64,000 nt of DNA. Origin: Bacteroidota bacterium (GTDB lineage Bacteria; Bacteroidota; Bacteroidia; Bacteroidales; Tannerellaceae). Location: the NCBI GenBank assembly GCA_023429375.1, contig JAEYVY010000006.1, forward strand, positions 1 to 64,000, written 5' to 3'. The position numbers and the translations under genes are program-made. The notes beneath the pieces were generated by a model. The model was not told the DNA's origin and made no database searches. It was given only the letters and a program-made list of their open reading frames with translations. Of this stretch, positions 7,982 to 17,354 are shown piece by piece (positions within the stretch are counted from its first letter, which is position 1; every line of letters begins with the position of its first letter).

Positions 7982-8341
7982 ATGGAAACTTTTATTGAGT
8001 TAAAAGATATCCGATTTTATGCTTTTCACGGTGTAATGGAACAAGAGAGGACAGTAGGGAATCAATTTGCTGTCGATGTTCTGTTAAATGTGTCGCTGGA
8101 AGATGCTATGAAAACTGATAATTTGGATGATACAATCAATTATGCTTTGATCTATGAGGTGATTAAGGCAGAAATGAATATGCCATCTAATCTGCTTGAG
8201 CATGTGGCCGGTCGGATTCTTGATGCACTTAAAAAAACATTTTCTCAAATCAAGAGCATAGAATTAAAGATTACCAAAATAAATCCCCCGATTGAAGGAG
8301 AAGTTGGTAGTGCTTCAGTTATTGTACGTCAAACTTATTAA
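7982..8341 (+). CDS. folB: Dihydroneopterin aldolase
   Basis: FolB converts 7,8-dihydroneopterin to 6-hydroxymethyl-7,8-dihydropterin and glycolaldehyde in folate synthesis. The 119-residue protein has the family features: RFYAFHGVMEQER near the N terminus and LEHVAGRILDAL, containing the pterin-binding Glu, in the middle. The C-terminal lysine motif appears as KITKINPPIEG. I chose ATG 7982 (METFIELK) over the longer frame from 7901, because the extension is hydrophobic, unlike the family, and runs across the probable promoter. marC follows nine bases downstream. Confidence 0.9.
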   Translation: METFIELKDIRFYAFHGVMEQERTVGNQFAVDVLLNVSLEDAMKTDNLDDTINYALIYEVIKAEMNMPSNLLEHVAGRILDALKKTFSQIKSIELKITKINPPIEGEVGSASVIVRQTY

Positions 8342-8350
8342 AACGCTTAT

Positions 8351-8989
8351 ATGGAAACATTGATACCTTTTGCTTTACTCTGTTTCACTTCATTTTTTAC
8401 CTTAACCAATCCTTTAGGTACGATGCCTGTATTTTTGACGATGACATCGGGTATGTCTGAGAATGAACGCCAAGCAGTTGTGAAACGAGCTACGATAGTT
8501 GCATTTATTACACTCGTTGTTTTTGCTTTTACGGGTCAGCTATTATTTCGCTTTTTCGGAATATCGACAAACGGACTACGTATGGCCGGGGGGATCATCA
8601 TCTTTGTCATTGGCTACGATATGTTACAAGCTCGAATTGCTAAAGTAAAACTTAAGGAAGAAGAGATAAAGACTTATGCGAAAGATATTTCAGTAACGCC
8701 ATTTGCTATACCTATGTTGTGCGGGCCTGGTGCTATCGCAAATGCAATTCTTTTGATGGAAGATGCTGATGATATGTCGAAAAAGGCTATCCTTATTGGC
8801 TCTATTGCTTTAGTTTATATCCTGTCTTTTGTGATCTTACGTGCCTCTACACGTATACTTAAAGTTCTGGGCGAAACGGGGAATAACGTTATGATGCGAT
8901 TAATGGGGCTGATATTGATGGTTATTGCCATTGAATGTTTTGTGAGTGGTTTAAAACCGGTGTTGATTGATATATTACGACAAGTTTGA
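8351..8989 (+). CDS. MarC family integral membrane protein
   Basis: This 212-residue protein has six hydrophobic segments and the MarC signatures TNPLGTMPVFLTMT near the N terminus and TPFAIPMLCGPGAIAN in the middle. Members were once linked to multiple antibiotic resistance in E. coli, but that connection has been withdrawn and the role is uncertain; a transport function is possible. It lies nine bases after folB and its TGA overlaps the ATG of the HAD gene, so the three probably form one transcript. Confidence 0.88.
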   Translation: METLIPFALLCFTSFFTLTNPLGTMPVFLTMTSGMSENERQAVVKRATIVAFITLVVFAFTGQLLFRFFGISTNGLRMAGGIIIFVIGYDMLQARIAKVKLKEEEIKTYAKDISVTPFAIPMLCGPGAIANAILLMEDADDMSKKAILIGSIALVYILSFVILRASTRILKVLGETGNNVMMRLMGLILMVIAIECFVSGLKPVLIDILRQV

Positions 8990-9681
8990 TGATTGAAGGA
9001 ATAAAGAAAATCGGTTTTGATGCCGATGATACCTTGTGGGTGAACGAAATTTTTTTCAGAGAGACTGAACAGAAATTCTATAAACTGTTGTCCGATTTTG
9101 CTGACGAAAAGACGATTGAGACGGAACTTTACCGTACGGAAATGAATAACATGCAGCTTTACGGATATGGAGTAAAAGCGTTTATTCTCTCCGTTGTAGA
9201 AACGGCTTATAAGATTGCAGGAGATAAGTTGTCACCAAATATCGTTGATCAGATAATTAAATTGGGCAAGGACCAATTGCAACGTAAAGTAGAACTGCTT
9301 GATGGGGTAGAAGATACCTTGAATGCACTAGTTGGACGCTACGAACTTATTTTGGTAACAAAAGGAGACCTGCTCGATCAAGAACGTAAACTGTCTTTAT
9401 CCGGCATAGAGCATTTGTTTCATCATGTAGAAATAATGAGCGACAAGACCAAGCGAGAGTATGAAAGACTGTTACGCCGTATCAATGTCCTGCCGGAAGA
9501 GTTTATGATGATAGGCAATTCGTTGCGTTCAGACATACTGCCGCCTTTGGCATTAGGTAGTTATGCTGTATACGTGCCTTATCATACAACTTGGGAACAT
9601 GAACGAGTAGATGAGCCGGTTGAGAGCCCACGACTTTTTACGGTCGACTCGCTTTGGGATATAGTTGGATTGCTTCCGTAA
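8989..9681 (+). CDS. HAD family hydrolase
   Basis: The 230-residue protein has the haloacid dehalogenase nucleophile motif DADDT (DxDxT) in IGFDADDTLWVNE. Downstream come a threonine motif (LILVTKGD), a lysine (SDKTKREY) and the acidic motif GNSLRSDI. The insert between about residues 20 and 100 is helical, a C1-type cap as in small-molecule phosphatases. ATG 8989 overlaps the marC stop (TGATG). An alternative TTG at 8986 adds one residue. The substrate cannot be read from sequence. Confidence 0.87.
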   Translation: MIEGIKKIGFDADDTLWVNEIFFRETEQKFYKLLSDFADEKTIETELYRTEMNNMQLYGYGVKAFILSVVETAYKIAGDKLSPNIVDQIIKLGKDQLQRKVELLDGVEDTLNALVGRYELILVTKGDLLDQERKLSLSGIEHLFHHVEIMSDKTKREYERLLRRINVLPEEFMMIGNSLRSDILPPLALGSYAVYVPYHTTWEHERVDEPVESPRLFTVDSLWDIVGLLP

Positions 9682-9688
9682 AAGAACC

Positions 9689-10708
9689 TTACAAATCAGA
9701 AAATTTGCGTCGTCCTTTGAGGTAAAAAGAGACGATCAGACTTGTGTTAGTCAGTTCAGGTATTTTATCAATGACTGTTTTTTGCAGATTTTCTTTCCGG
9801 ACTTGTCTGTAATCTTCCTTGAGAGCATAAAAATCCTGTCTTGCCTTATAAATTGCTTTTGCATTCTTGAGGTGGCCGGTCAATGCAAACTTCAGGGCGG
9901 CCAGGTAGTCTAACACAAAACGAGAACGCATAACGTGTCCTAGATGGGCATTATCTATATTTTTATAAACCATGAGCAGGTTATTCCGGAAGTTGAGGTA
10001 GGTCTTATGCGGGCTTTCCACTCGGAGAGTTGCACCACCCACATGATAGACGATAGAATCCGGTGTGCACACAATCCGATAACCGCGACAACGGAGTCTC
10101 CAGCATAGATCTATTTCTTCCTGATGAGCGAAGAAGCGTCCGTCTAATCCACCTTCCTGTTTGAATATCTCCGTACGAATAAACAGACAGGCACCAGTAG
10201 CCCAAAGCACATCGATTGGTGAGTCGTATTGCCCTTCATCCATTTCTATCGCATGCAGAACCCTTCCTCTGCAATAGGGGTAGCCATAGCGATCCATAAA
10301 ACCTCCCGAAGCACCGGCATATTCAAAAAAACGTTTGTTTTTCTGTGCCAGAATCTTAGGTTGAGCAGCTACAATCTGCTGATCGGCTTCCATGGCCTTT
10401 AGCGGAGCATTCAACCAGTTTGGCGTAACCTCTACATCACTATTTAGTAATACCGAATAATTGGCATCAATATGTTTTAAAGCCTGATTATAACCCTCGG
10501 CAAAACCGTAGTTTTTATCAAATGAGATAATACGTACTTCCGGAAATTTTTCCTTCAGAAAGTCGACTGATCCATCTGTTGAACCGTTATCGGCAACAAC
10601 TATTTCAGCCTTATCGGCCGGAGTATGGGCAATTACTGAAGGGAGAAACTCATCCATCAAGGCTTTTCCATTCCAATTCAAAATCACTACAGCTACATCC
10701 TTTTTCAT
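9689..10708 (-). CDS. Family 2 glycosyltransferase
   Basis: The 339-residue protein has a GT-A fold glycosyltransferase N terminus: VVILNWNGKALMDEFL, VVADNGSTDGS, and the metal-binding region LLNSDVEV. An acceptor-side acidic motif, HQEEIDLCWR, lies near residue 200. It resembles the rhamnosyltransferase-like branch of GT2 that builds surface polysaccharides. Its start overlaps the stop of the LpxL-like acyltransferase by four bases. This suggests a role in lipid A or cell-surface glycan assembly. The donor and acceptor are unknown. It ends seven bases from the convergent HAD gene, with no obvious terminator between them. Confidence 0.85.
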   Translation of the reverse strand: MKKDVAVVILNWNGKALMDEFLPSVIAHTPADKAEIVVADNGSTDGSVDFLKEKFPEVRIISFDKNYGFAEGYNQALKHIDANYSVLLNSDVEVTPNWLNAPLKAMEADQQIVAAQPKILAQKNKRFFEYAGASGGFMDRYGYPYCRGRVLHAIEMDEGQYDSPIDVLWATGACLFIRTEIFKQEGGLDGRFFAHQEEIDLCWRLRCRGYRIVCTPDSIVYHVGGATLRVESPHKTYLNFRNNLLMVYKNIDNAHLGHVMRSRFVLDYLAALKFALTGHLKNAKAIYKARQDFYALKEDYRQVRKENLQKTVIDKIPELTNTSLIVSFYLKGRRKFSDL

Positions 10709-11592
10709 ACGTTCTCTCTTTTATGTTTCCAGCGTTTATGAGTCCACAACCAATACGCCGGATCGCGAAGGATTGATTCTTCCATCAATCGAGTATATTG
10801 TTCGGTAATCCAAAATTCGGGTGTTTCCTGGGGCTTATCGGTGATTGTTTTGAGGTCAACCGTATAATACCCTCTCGCAGTTTTCTTTGTATCGCAGAAT
10901 ACTACCGGGAGGTTTAGCTTTTTGGCAATTCTCTCCGCACCGGTCAGCATGCTGCTGTCTTGATTCAGGAAGTTTGTCCAATAATGCAGATTGGCTTTGC
11001 TGGGTGTCTGATCGGAAATTAAAATGACACAAGAGCGTTTTTTGCTTTTGCTCAAGGTGATGATATCACGAATCGTATCGTTTTTCTTGATACCCTCCGA
11101 GCCGAATCGCGTACGCAGATAGATGAAAAGTCGATCAAAAGCTTTGTCTTTCAGCGGACGATATACCTGATATATCTTTGCTTCTTTAAAATAAGAACCT
11201 GAGCTGGTAAACCATTCCCAGTTGCCATAATGCCCTAATAGTAAGATAATGCAAGGATGACCGTCATCCATCAGTTTATCAATCAGTTCTGGGTTGTTTA
11301 AGATTGCTCTGCCTTTTATTTCGTTCAGCGAGATATGCCCTAATTTGATTGTTTCGACGATGTAATCCGCAAAGTGATGATAAAAACGACGCTCTATATC
11401 GAGTCGTTCTTCATCCGTCTTATCAGGAAACGACGCTTTTAGATTGGCTCTTGTTACACGAACCCTGTATCGTGCTAGCTTGTAAATAAAGAAATACAAT
11501 ATATCTGAAAGCATATAGAGTGCTTTCAGTGGGAAAACAGCATGTGCTTTTGTCCATGCATATAAAATATAGTATTCAATATTCGTCCACAT
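10705..11592 (-). CDS. LpxL/HtrB-type lipid A acyltransferase
   Basis: This 295-residue protein has an N-terminal membrane-associated segment and the acyltransferase motif HYGNWEW (HX4E) in LLLGHYGNWEWF. It also has SDQTPSK further on, as in late acyltransferases that add secondary acyl chains to lipid A. The family uses acyl-ACP at the inner face of the cytoplasmic membrane. It sits between mtaB (seven-base gap) and a GT2 gene (four-base overlap). Bacteroidales lipid A is usually penta-acylated with few secondary chains, which fits one enzyme of this type. The exact chain and position are not predictable. Confidence 0.85.
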   Translation of the reverse strand: MWTNIEYYILYAWTKAHAVFPLKALYMLSDILYFFIYKLARYRVRVTRANLKASFPDKTDEERLDIERRFYHHFADYIVETIKLGHISLNEIKGRAILNNPELIDKLMDDGHPCIILLLGHYGNWEWFTSSGSYFKEAKIYQVYRPLKDKAFDRLFIYLRTRFGSEGIKKNDTIRDIITLSKSKKRSCVILISDQTPSKANLHYWTNFLNQDSSMLTGAERIAKKLNLPVVFCDTKKTARGYYTVDLKTITDKPQETPEFWITEQYTRLMEESILRDPAYWLWTHKRWKHKRENV

Positions 11593-11599
11593 CCTTCAA

Positions 11600-12919
11600 T
11601 TAAATTAATGTTCCGGTCAGTGCCGATTTATCTTCATTCCAATCACCTAAAATGATTTTCCTCGGTTTGTTGATCAGTGAACTATCGTACGGCATTTCTA
11701 CTTTAATATAGTTTTCCGTGAACCCGTGCATCAGCTCACCTTTGCGTGTATGTTCGAATAAGACGATCGCTTCTTGACCAATATAGCGATTGTAAAAACT
11801 TTGAAGTTTTACGTCTGATAAGTCGAGCAGACGCTGACTTCTTTCGTGTTTCGTTTTAGCATCTACGGCATATTCAATCTTTAGCGCTTGCGTACCCGGA
11901 CGTTCCGAATAGCTGAATACATGCAGCTGTGAAATGTCCAGACTGTCGATGAAATCATAAGCCTGATTGAAATATTCATCCGTTTCACCACGTGTACCAA
12001 CGATTACATCAACGCCAATAAAAGCATTAGGAATAACTTCTTTTATCTTTTCCACTTTATGACGGAACAAGGCAGTATCGTATCGACGGCGCATCAGCTT
12101 TAATACTGCATCACTGCCACTCTGCAATGGAATATGAAAATGAGGGGCAAATCGCTTGCTTGTAGATACAAAATCGATGGCCTCGTCGGTGATGAGGTTT
12201 GGTTCGATAGACGAGATGCGGTAGCGTTCAATGCCTTCAACATTGTCAAGGGCACGGATCAGGTCGATAAACGTTTCGCCGGTCGATCTGCCGAAGTCGC
12301 CAATATTTACACCGGTCAATACAATTTCCTTACCACCTTTTTTTACTACATCTTCTGCTTGCTCTACCATACTTGTAATTGAACCGTTTCGGCTACGTCC
12401 ACGGGCAAATGGAATGGTGCAGAACGAACAGAAATAATCACAGCCATCTTGTACTTTCAGGAAATGACGTGTGCGGTCGTCCGACGAACACGATGGGGTG
12501 AATAGACGTATATCCTTAGTTTTCGAGGTAACGATAGTACCTCCGGAGGCTTTCTTGTCCAGATTTTCGAGGTGCTCTAGTATGTCTAATTTTTGTTCGG
12601 CTCCTAAAACGAGATCCACCCCTTCGATTCCCGCTACTTCTTCCGGCTTTAATTGAGCGTAACAACCTGTAACAACGACAAATGCGTCAGGATGCTGTTT
12701 GTTTATCTTTCGAATAGCCTGACGGCACTTTTTATCTGCCAATTCAGTTACAGAACAGGTGTTTACTACACAAATATGTGCTTTTTCTCCGGCACGGGCC
12801 TTTCTGATACCCTTGCTCGCCAACATTTTGCCAATGGTTGAGGTTTCTGCGAAATTTAGTTTGCAGCCAAGTGTGTAATAGGCCGCTATTTTGTTTTCAA
12901 AAACAGTCGTATCTATCAT
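11600..12919 (-). CDS. mtaB: tRNA t6A37 methylthiotransferase MtaB
   Basis: MtaB converts t6A at position 37 of tRNAs reading ANN codons to ms2t6A, using two iron-sulfur clusters. The 439-residue protein has the N-terminal UPF0004 domain with three cluster cysteines (YTLGCKLN, NTCSVT, GCYAQ). It also has the radical SAM motif CDYFCSFC and a C-terminal TRAM domain (from about 370). The YTLGCKLNFAE start is typical of MtaB rather than MiaB or RimO. It is first in an operon with lpxL and a GT2 gene, and its promoter is seen at 12941-12948. Confidence 0.92.
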   Translation of the reverse strand: MIDTTVFENKIAAYYTLGCKLNFAETSTIGKMLASKGIRKARAGEKAHICVVNTCSVTELADKKCRQAIRKINKQHPDAFVVVTGCYAQLKPEEVAGIEGVDLVLGAEQKLDILEHLENLDKKASGGTIVTSKTKDIRLFTPSCSSDDRTRHFLKVQDGCDYFCSFCTIPFARGRSRNGSITSMVEQAEDVVKKGGKEIVLTGVNIGDFGRSTGETFIDLIRALDNVEGIERYRISSIEPNLITDEAIDFVSTSKRFAPHFHIPLQSGSDAVLKLMRRRYDTALFRHKVEKIKEVIPNAFIGVDVIVGTRGETDEYFNQAYDFIDSLDISQLHVFSYSERPGTQALKIEYAVDAKTKHERSQRLLDLSDVKLQSFYNRYIGQEAIVLFEHTRKGELMHGFTENYIKVEMPYDSSLINKPRKIILGDWNEDKSALTGTLI

Positions 12920-12940
12920 TTAATAAAGAATATTTGGTTG

Positions 12941-12948
12941 CAAAGTTA
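12941..12948 (-). promoter_or_regulatory. -7 box of mtaB operon
   Basis: The minus strand reads TAACTTTG, an exact TAnnTTTG match, 22 bp upstream of the mtaB start codon. I see no clear -33 element. Confidence 0.55.
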
Positions 12949-13002
12949 CATAAAACCCCGAAGTTAATGCTTCGTTTAATTGTATATCTGCTTTCTACTA
13001 TG

Positions 13003-13010
13003 TATTTTTG
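13003..13010 (+). promoter_or_regulatory. -7 box of the acyl-CoA ligase gene
   Basis: TATTTTTG matches TAnnTTTG exactly and has ATTG 20 bp upstream at 12979-12982. It overlaps the first codons of the longest reading frame, which argues for the internal start at 13035. Confidence 0.55.
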
Positions 13011-13034
13011 CTCACTATTTGCAGATATGTGCTT

Positions 13035-14699
13035 ATGATAAAAGAGAACTTTATAAAAATTTACGAAGAGAGTTTTAAGGCAAATTGGGAATTACCAGCC
13101 TTAACGGACTACAGTAAGAATACTACTTACACATTTGGGCAGGTGGCTGAACAAATAGCTCGTTTGCACATAGTCTTTGAAGAAGCTAATATAAAGAAAG
13201 GCGATAAGATTGCTCTCATTGGAAAAGATTCTGCCAATTGGTGTATAATCTATATGGCTGCTATAACCTATGGTGCTGTAATCGTCCCGATTCTTCAAGA
13301 TTTCAATCCAAATGATGTACATCATATTATCAATCACTCTGAGTCAGTACTTCTTTTTGTGACTAATCGCATTTGGGATACACTGGAGGAAGAAAAAATA
13401 AAGGGTGTAAAAGCTGTATTTTTAATATCTGAGTTCAGCTGTATATATGAAAGAAATTCGGATAGTCTGACAAAGTTCATGCGCTCGTTGGATGATAAAA
13501 TGAAAGAAAGATATCCATCCGGATTTTCATTTGTCGACATTCACTATGTGGACCAATCAAATGACGAGGTTGTTCTTCTAAACTATACTTCGGGTACAAC
13601 AGGTTTCAGCAAAGGAGTAATGCTTACCGGCAATAACCTGGCTGGCAACGTGACCTATTCGAAGACTCTCGATCTCATGTTTAGAGGCGACAAAGCTTTA
13701 TGTTTTCTCCCTTTGGCACATGCCTATAGTTGTGCATTCAATTTCCTCGTTCCGATGGCAGTTGGAGCTCATGTCTACATGCTTGGCAAGGTTCCATCAC
13801 CAAAGATTCTGCTCAAGGCCTTTGAAGATGTGAGACCGAACCTTATCCTAACCGTTCCTTTGATTTTGGAGAAAATCTATAAGAAGATGATTATTCCGAA
13901 ATTAAACAAACGGACCGTTCGTATTGCCATGAATATTCCTTTCCTCGATAAGCGTATTTATGAGAAAATCAGAAAAGGATTGACAGAAGCCTTGGGCGGA
14001 CAATTTCGCGAAGTAATTGTGGGTGGTGCTGCAATGAATCAGGAGGTGATAGATTTTCTGCATAGAATAAATTTTGCTTTTACCGTAGGTTATGGTATGA
14101 CAGAATGTGGGCCGCTGATTAGCTATACCAACCATAAAGACTATGTGCCCGGTTCATGCGGACATGTATTGAAAGGTATTATGGATGTACGTATAGACTC
14201 GGAAGATCCATACAATGTTGTTGGTGAAATACAGGTTCGCGGCGAGAATGTCATGAAAGGATACTATAAGAACCGTGAAGCTACGAAGGCTGTATTTACA
14301 GAAGATGGATGGTTATGCACGGGCGACTTAGGTACGATTGATCATGAGAAACGTATTTTCATTCGCGGTCGAAGCAAGACAATGATTCTTGGAGCCAGCG
14401 GACAGAATATATATCCGGAAGAGATAGAGTCAAAATTGAATAACCTGCCTTATGTGCTCGAAAGTGTTGTAGTTGAAAGAGGAGGTAAGCTGGTGGCTTT
14501 GGTATATCCTGATTATGATGCAGTAGATAATGCCGGAATTGCACATGTAAACCTGCCTGAGATAATGGAGCAAAACAGAGTTGAGCTGAACAAGATACTT
14601 GCATCTTATGAATCTGTATCTTCTATCCAGGTATATCCGACTGAATTCGAGAAGACACCTAAAAAGAGCATTAAGCGTTATCTCTATACAAATTATTGA
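13035..14699 (+). CDS. Long-chain fatty acid-CoA ligase (AMP-binding)
   Basis: The 554-residue enzyme belongs to the adenylate-forming family. It activates a carboxylic acid as acyl-AMP and transfers it to CoA. The phosphate-binding loop YTSGTTGFSKG, the aromatic/TE motif GYGMTECGPLIS and the hinge region GWLCTGDLG with the downstream RGRSKTMIL are all present. The C-terminal lysine motif is KTPKKSIKRYLY. It resembles FadD-type ligases of Bacteroidetes rather than acetyl-CoA synthetase. I start it at ATG 13035 (MIKENFIKIYEESF), because the frame from 13008 begins inside the promoter. It is monocistronic, followed by a repeat-rich gap. Confidence 0.9.
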   Translation: MIKENFIKIYEESFKANWELPALTDYSKNTTYTFGQVAEQIARLHIVFEEANIKKGDKIALIGKDSANWCIIYMAAITYGAVIVPILQDFNPNDVHHIINHSESVLLFVTNRIWDTLEEEKIKGVKAVFLISEFSCIYERNSDSLTKFMRSLDDKMKERYPSGFSFVDIHYVDQSNDEVVLLNYTSGTTGFSKGVMLTGNNLAGNVTYSKTLDLMFRGDKALCFLPLAHAYSCAFNFLVPMAVGAHVYMLGKVPSPKILLKAFEDVRPNLILTVPLILEKIYKKMIIPKLNKRTVRIAMNIPFLDKRIYEKIRKGLTEALGGQFREVIVGGAAMNQEVIDFLHRINFAFTVGYGMTECGPLISYTNHKDYVPGSCGHVLKGIMDVRIDSEDPYNVVGEIQVRGENVMKGYYKNREATKAVFTEDGWLCTGDLGTIDHEKRIFIRGRSKTMILGASGQNIYPEEIESKLNNLPYVLESVVVERGGKLVALVYPDYDAVDNAGIAHVNLPEIMEQNRVELNKILASYESVSSIQVYPTEFEKTPKKSIKRYLYTNY

Positions 14700-14761
14700 G
14701 AAAAATAGATGCGATAAATCTGATATTAATTGCATCAAACTTACGATTTAAAATCAAGTAT

Positions 14762-14880
14762 CATCCCGATGCTTTTTATTGAAAAATAATCATTGAAAAT
14801 CATCATATTAATGGTGTTTTTTTTTTAATCATCGGGATGTTTTTTTAATGTTGAAATTCAAGCTAAAACAGCATCGGGAT
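14762..14880. repeat. CATCCCGATG/CATCGGGATG palindromic repeat, copy A
   Basis: CATCCCGATG (14762-14771) is the perfect inverted complement of CATCGGGATG (14830-14839), and ATCCCGATGC pairs with GCATCGGGAT (14871-14880). T tracts follow the first two copies. The 15-base ATCCCGATGCTTTTT recurs exactly at 47616-47630, and TCGGGATGTTTTTT recurs at 63696-63709. The gap 14700-15019 holds nothing else apart from the promoter of the next gene. Confidence 0.7.
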
Positions 14881-14958
14881 AATCCTCTGATGGAAAAGCT
14901 AAAAATGGGTACTAAATGCAATATTGCTTAAGAAAAAATGTAAATAAAAGTTATATGC

Positions 14959-14989
14959 TTTCTTAATCATACGATTAAGATTACCTTTG
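14959..14989 (+). promoter_or_regulatory. Promoter with operator palindrome in the spacer
   Basis: TACCTTTG (14982-14989) is an exact -7 box, and TTTC lies at 14959-14962. Between them TCTTAATC-ATAC-GATTAAGA (14961-14980) is a perfect 8-bp inverted repeat. A protein bound there would block the promoter. Confidence 0.6.
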
Positions 14990-15019
14990 TATCTAAGAAT
15001 AAAACAGAATATTTACCGT

Positions 15020-15925
15020 ATGAACGCAGAAAAGAATGAGGGTAAGGAAGTAAAAAAACTTTCGATGCTTATTGTAGCTATCATTGTATTGGCCTTGATT
15101 GTCGCGGGAGGAGGTTATTATATCTATCACCAAAAACAAGAGATAAACGATATTACACAGGCCTTTGATTTACAAAAAGAAACCTTGGAGGATGAATATA
15201 ACGAGCTATCTCTGCAATATGAAGGGTATAAATTTCAGGTAGGAAACGATTCATTAGTAGCCTTGCTTTCTACCGAACAGGCAAAAGTACAACGTTTACT
15301 TGAAGAGCTTCGTACCGTAAAAGCTACTAACGCCAAAAGAATCAATGAACTGAAGAAAGAATTGGCAACTCTACGTAAAATTATGCGTAACTATGTCATT
15401 CAGATTGATTCATTGAATGCCGCAAACGAACAGTTGAAAAAAGAAAATAAAGAAGTTGTAAGAAAATACCAACAAGCTTCTTCTACAGCCGCTCAATTAT
15501 CAAAAGAAAAAGAAAAATTGACCGAGCGTGTAACCTTAGCAAGCAAGCTTGATGCAGCAGCCATTTCGATTACTCCTGTAAACTCAAGGGGTAAGGCTGT
15601 AGATCGTATCAAGCGAATGGAACAATTTGTGATTAAGTTTACAATTACTAAAAACATCACTGCACCGGTTGGTGAGAAAACGATTTACGTACGTATCATG
15701 AAACCTGATGATGATATTTTGGTGAAGAACAGAACGAACGTTTTTGCGTTTGAAGGAAAAGAAATAAATTATTCGATCAAAAGAGTTGTTGAGTACGAAG
15801 GCGAGGAACTTCCTGTCGTGATGTATTGGGATATTGAAGAATTTCTATCTCCGGGCACTTATCGTGTAGATATTTTTGCTGACGGTAACCTTATAGGTAA
15901 GAAAAGTTTTGTATTGGAAAAATAA
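15020..15925 (+). CDS. Membrane-anchored coiled-coil protein of unknown function
   Basis: I do not recognise a characterised family. The 301-residue protein has a short basic, charged cytoplasmic tail, one membrane helix (about residues 15-36) and a long coiled coil (about 40-175) rich in E, K, L and Q. A compact beta-rich C-terminal domain (about 185-301) includes VIKFTITKNITAPVGEKTI and ends SPGTYRVDIFADGNLIGKKS. The topology implies a periplasmic coiled coil and domain. I start at ATG 15020 because the longer frame begins in the promoter. A second efflux set starts 68 bases after its stop and may be co-transcribed. Confidence 0.7.
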   Translation: MNAEKNEGKEVKKLSMLIVAIIVLALIVAGGGYYIYHQKQEINDITQAFDLQKETLEDEYNELSLQYEGYKFQVGNDSLVALLSTEQAKVQRLLEELRTVKATNAKRINELKKELATLRKIMRNYVIQIDSLNAANEQLKKENKEVVRKYQQASSTAAQLSKEKEKLTERVTLASKLDAAAISITPVNSRGKAVDRIKRMEQFVIKFTITKNITAPVGEKTIYVRIMKPDDDILVKNRTNVFAFEGKEINYSIKRVVEYEGEELPVVMYWDIEEFLSPGTYRVDIFADGNLIGKKSFVLEK

Positions 15926-15993
15926 GATTCCATATCATTGCTTTTTTGTTAAGCCTTTTCTTCTGTTGTCTAATATTTAAATAATGATTCCAT

Positions 15994-17334
15994 ATGCGAT
16001 TTGTATTTCTGTTAACTGTAATAGCACTTTCATCCTCTTTGAGCGCGCAACAAACGCTAAGCCTTGAAGAATGTAGGCGCTTGGCTGTCGAAAATAATAA
16101 GGAGTTGCAGATTGCTGGTGAAAAAGTTAAGATTTCATCCTCTGAACGGAAAGCCGCATTTACTAAATATTTTCCGCAACTATCTGCCACAGGCACCTAT
16201 CTATGGAACGAAAAAGATTTGGAACTTGTTGATTATACTCAATTAGGGGAAATATCGGCGATGATTCCTCCACAAATCAAGGAAGCAACCCGATTGGATA
16301 TTGAAAACGTATGGGTAGGCGGCGTTTCTTTGGTGCAACCCGTCTTTATGGGTGGAAAAATTGTGTCATACAATCAAATAGCCAAATATGCCCAAGAGCT
16401 GGCCGAATCGATGAATAACTTGAAACTTCAACAAATCATTTATAAAACAGACGAAACCTATTGGCAGGTAATCTCTTTGGCAAACAAGAAAAAACTGGCA
16501 GATGCATACGTTAACCTTTTACAAAAGATGGATGCGGATGTGTCTGAAATGATTGAAGAAGGTGTGGCTACGAAGGCCGACGGACTTTCAGTAAAGGTAC
16601 GTCTGAACGAAGCCGAGATGGCGCAAACAAAAGTGGAAAACGGGCTTGCTTTGTCGAGAATGCTGTTGGCTCAATTATGTGGTCTGCCAATGCAAGAAGA
16701 AATGCAATTAGCAGACGAAGAATTTGTAGACCTACCCATGGACGATGATTTTCCTGCCGGCGATATCCATGAAGCATACTTGAATCGGATGGAGTTGAAA
16801 AGTTTGGATCTGGCCACACGTATTTATAAGAAAAAAGAACAAATTGTAATGGCGGATATGTTGCCTAACCTAGCGTTAATGGCCAACTATCTGGTGACTA
16901 ATCCCAGTTCCTTTAATGGCTTTAAGCATGAATTCGGTGGCATGTTTAATGTAGGCGTTGCCTTAAAAGTGCCCTTGTCGGGCTGGTGGGAGGGAGCCCA
17001 TAAAAGAAATGCAGCCAGAGCAGAAACGACAATCAAACGTCTGGAGCTGGAAGAAGCAAAAGAAAAAATCGAACTTGAGGTAAATCAGTCGATATACAAA
17101 GTGAACGAGGCTAATAAGAAACTGAAGGCCTCCATGAAAAATAAAGAAAGAGCAGAAGAAAACCTGCGTCATGCCGATTTAGGTTTTAAAGAAGGTGTCA
17201 TTCCGGCTTTAAACCTGATGGAAGCACAAACGGCTTGGATGTCGGCCGGATCAGATCTGATTGATGCGCAAATAGAGGTGAAACTTACTCAGGTGTATCT
17301 GATGAAGTCTATGGGAAAATTAACTATTGAATAA
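15994..17334 (+). CDS. TolC-family outer membrane efflux protein
   Basis: The 446-residue protein starts with a signal peptide (MRFVFLLTVIALSSSLSAQ). It has the two-fold helical pattern of outer membrane factors, with LSLEECRRLAVENNKELQ at the N terminus and long coiled regions at about 90-200 and 330-430. It is the first of four genes (outer membrane factor, adaptor, two permeases) and would form the exit duct for that exporter. Its closest analogue in the window is the TolC-like protein at 885-2156, but the two differ strongly in sequence. Confidence 0.88.
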   Translation: MRFVFLLTVIALSSSLSAQQTLSLEECRRLAVENNKELQIAGEKVKISSSERKAAFTKYFPQLSATGTYLWNEKDLELVDYTQLGEISAMIPPQIKEATRLDIENVWVGGVSLVQPVFMGGKIVSYNQIAKYAQELAESMNNLKLQQIIYKTDETYWQVISLANKKKLADAYVNLLQKMDADVSEMIEEGVATKADGLSVKVRLNEAEMAQTKVENGLALSRMLLAQLCGLPMQEEMQLADEEFVDLPMDDDFPAGDIHEAYLNRMELKSLDLATRIYKKKEQIVMADMLPNLALMANYLVTNPSSFNGFKHEFGGMFNVGVALKVPLSGWWEGAHKRNAARAETTIKRLELEEAKEKIELEVNQSIYKVNEANKKLKASMKNKERAEENLRHADLGFKEGVIPALNLMEAQTAWMSAGSDLIDAQIEVKLTQVYLMKSMGKLTIE

Positions 17335-17354
17335 CGACATAAAAAGGAAAATAT

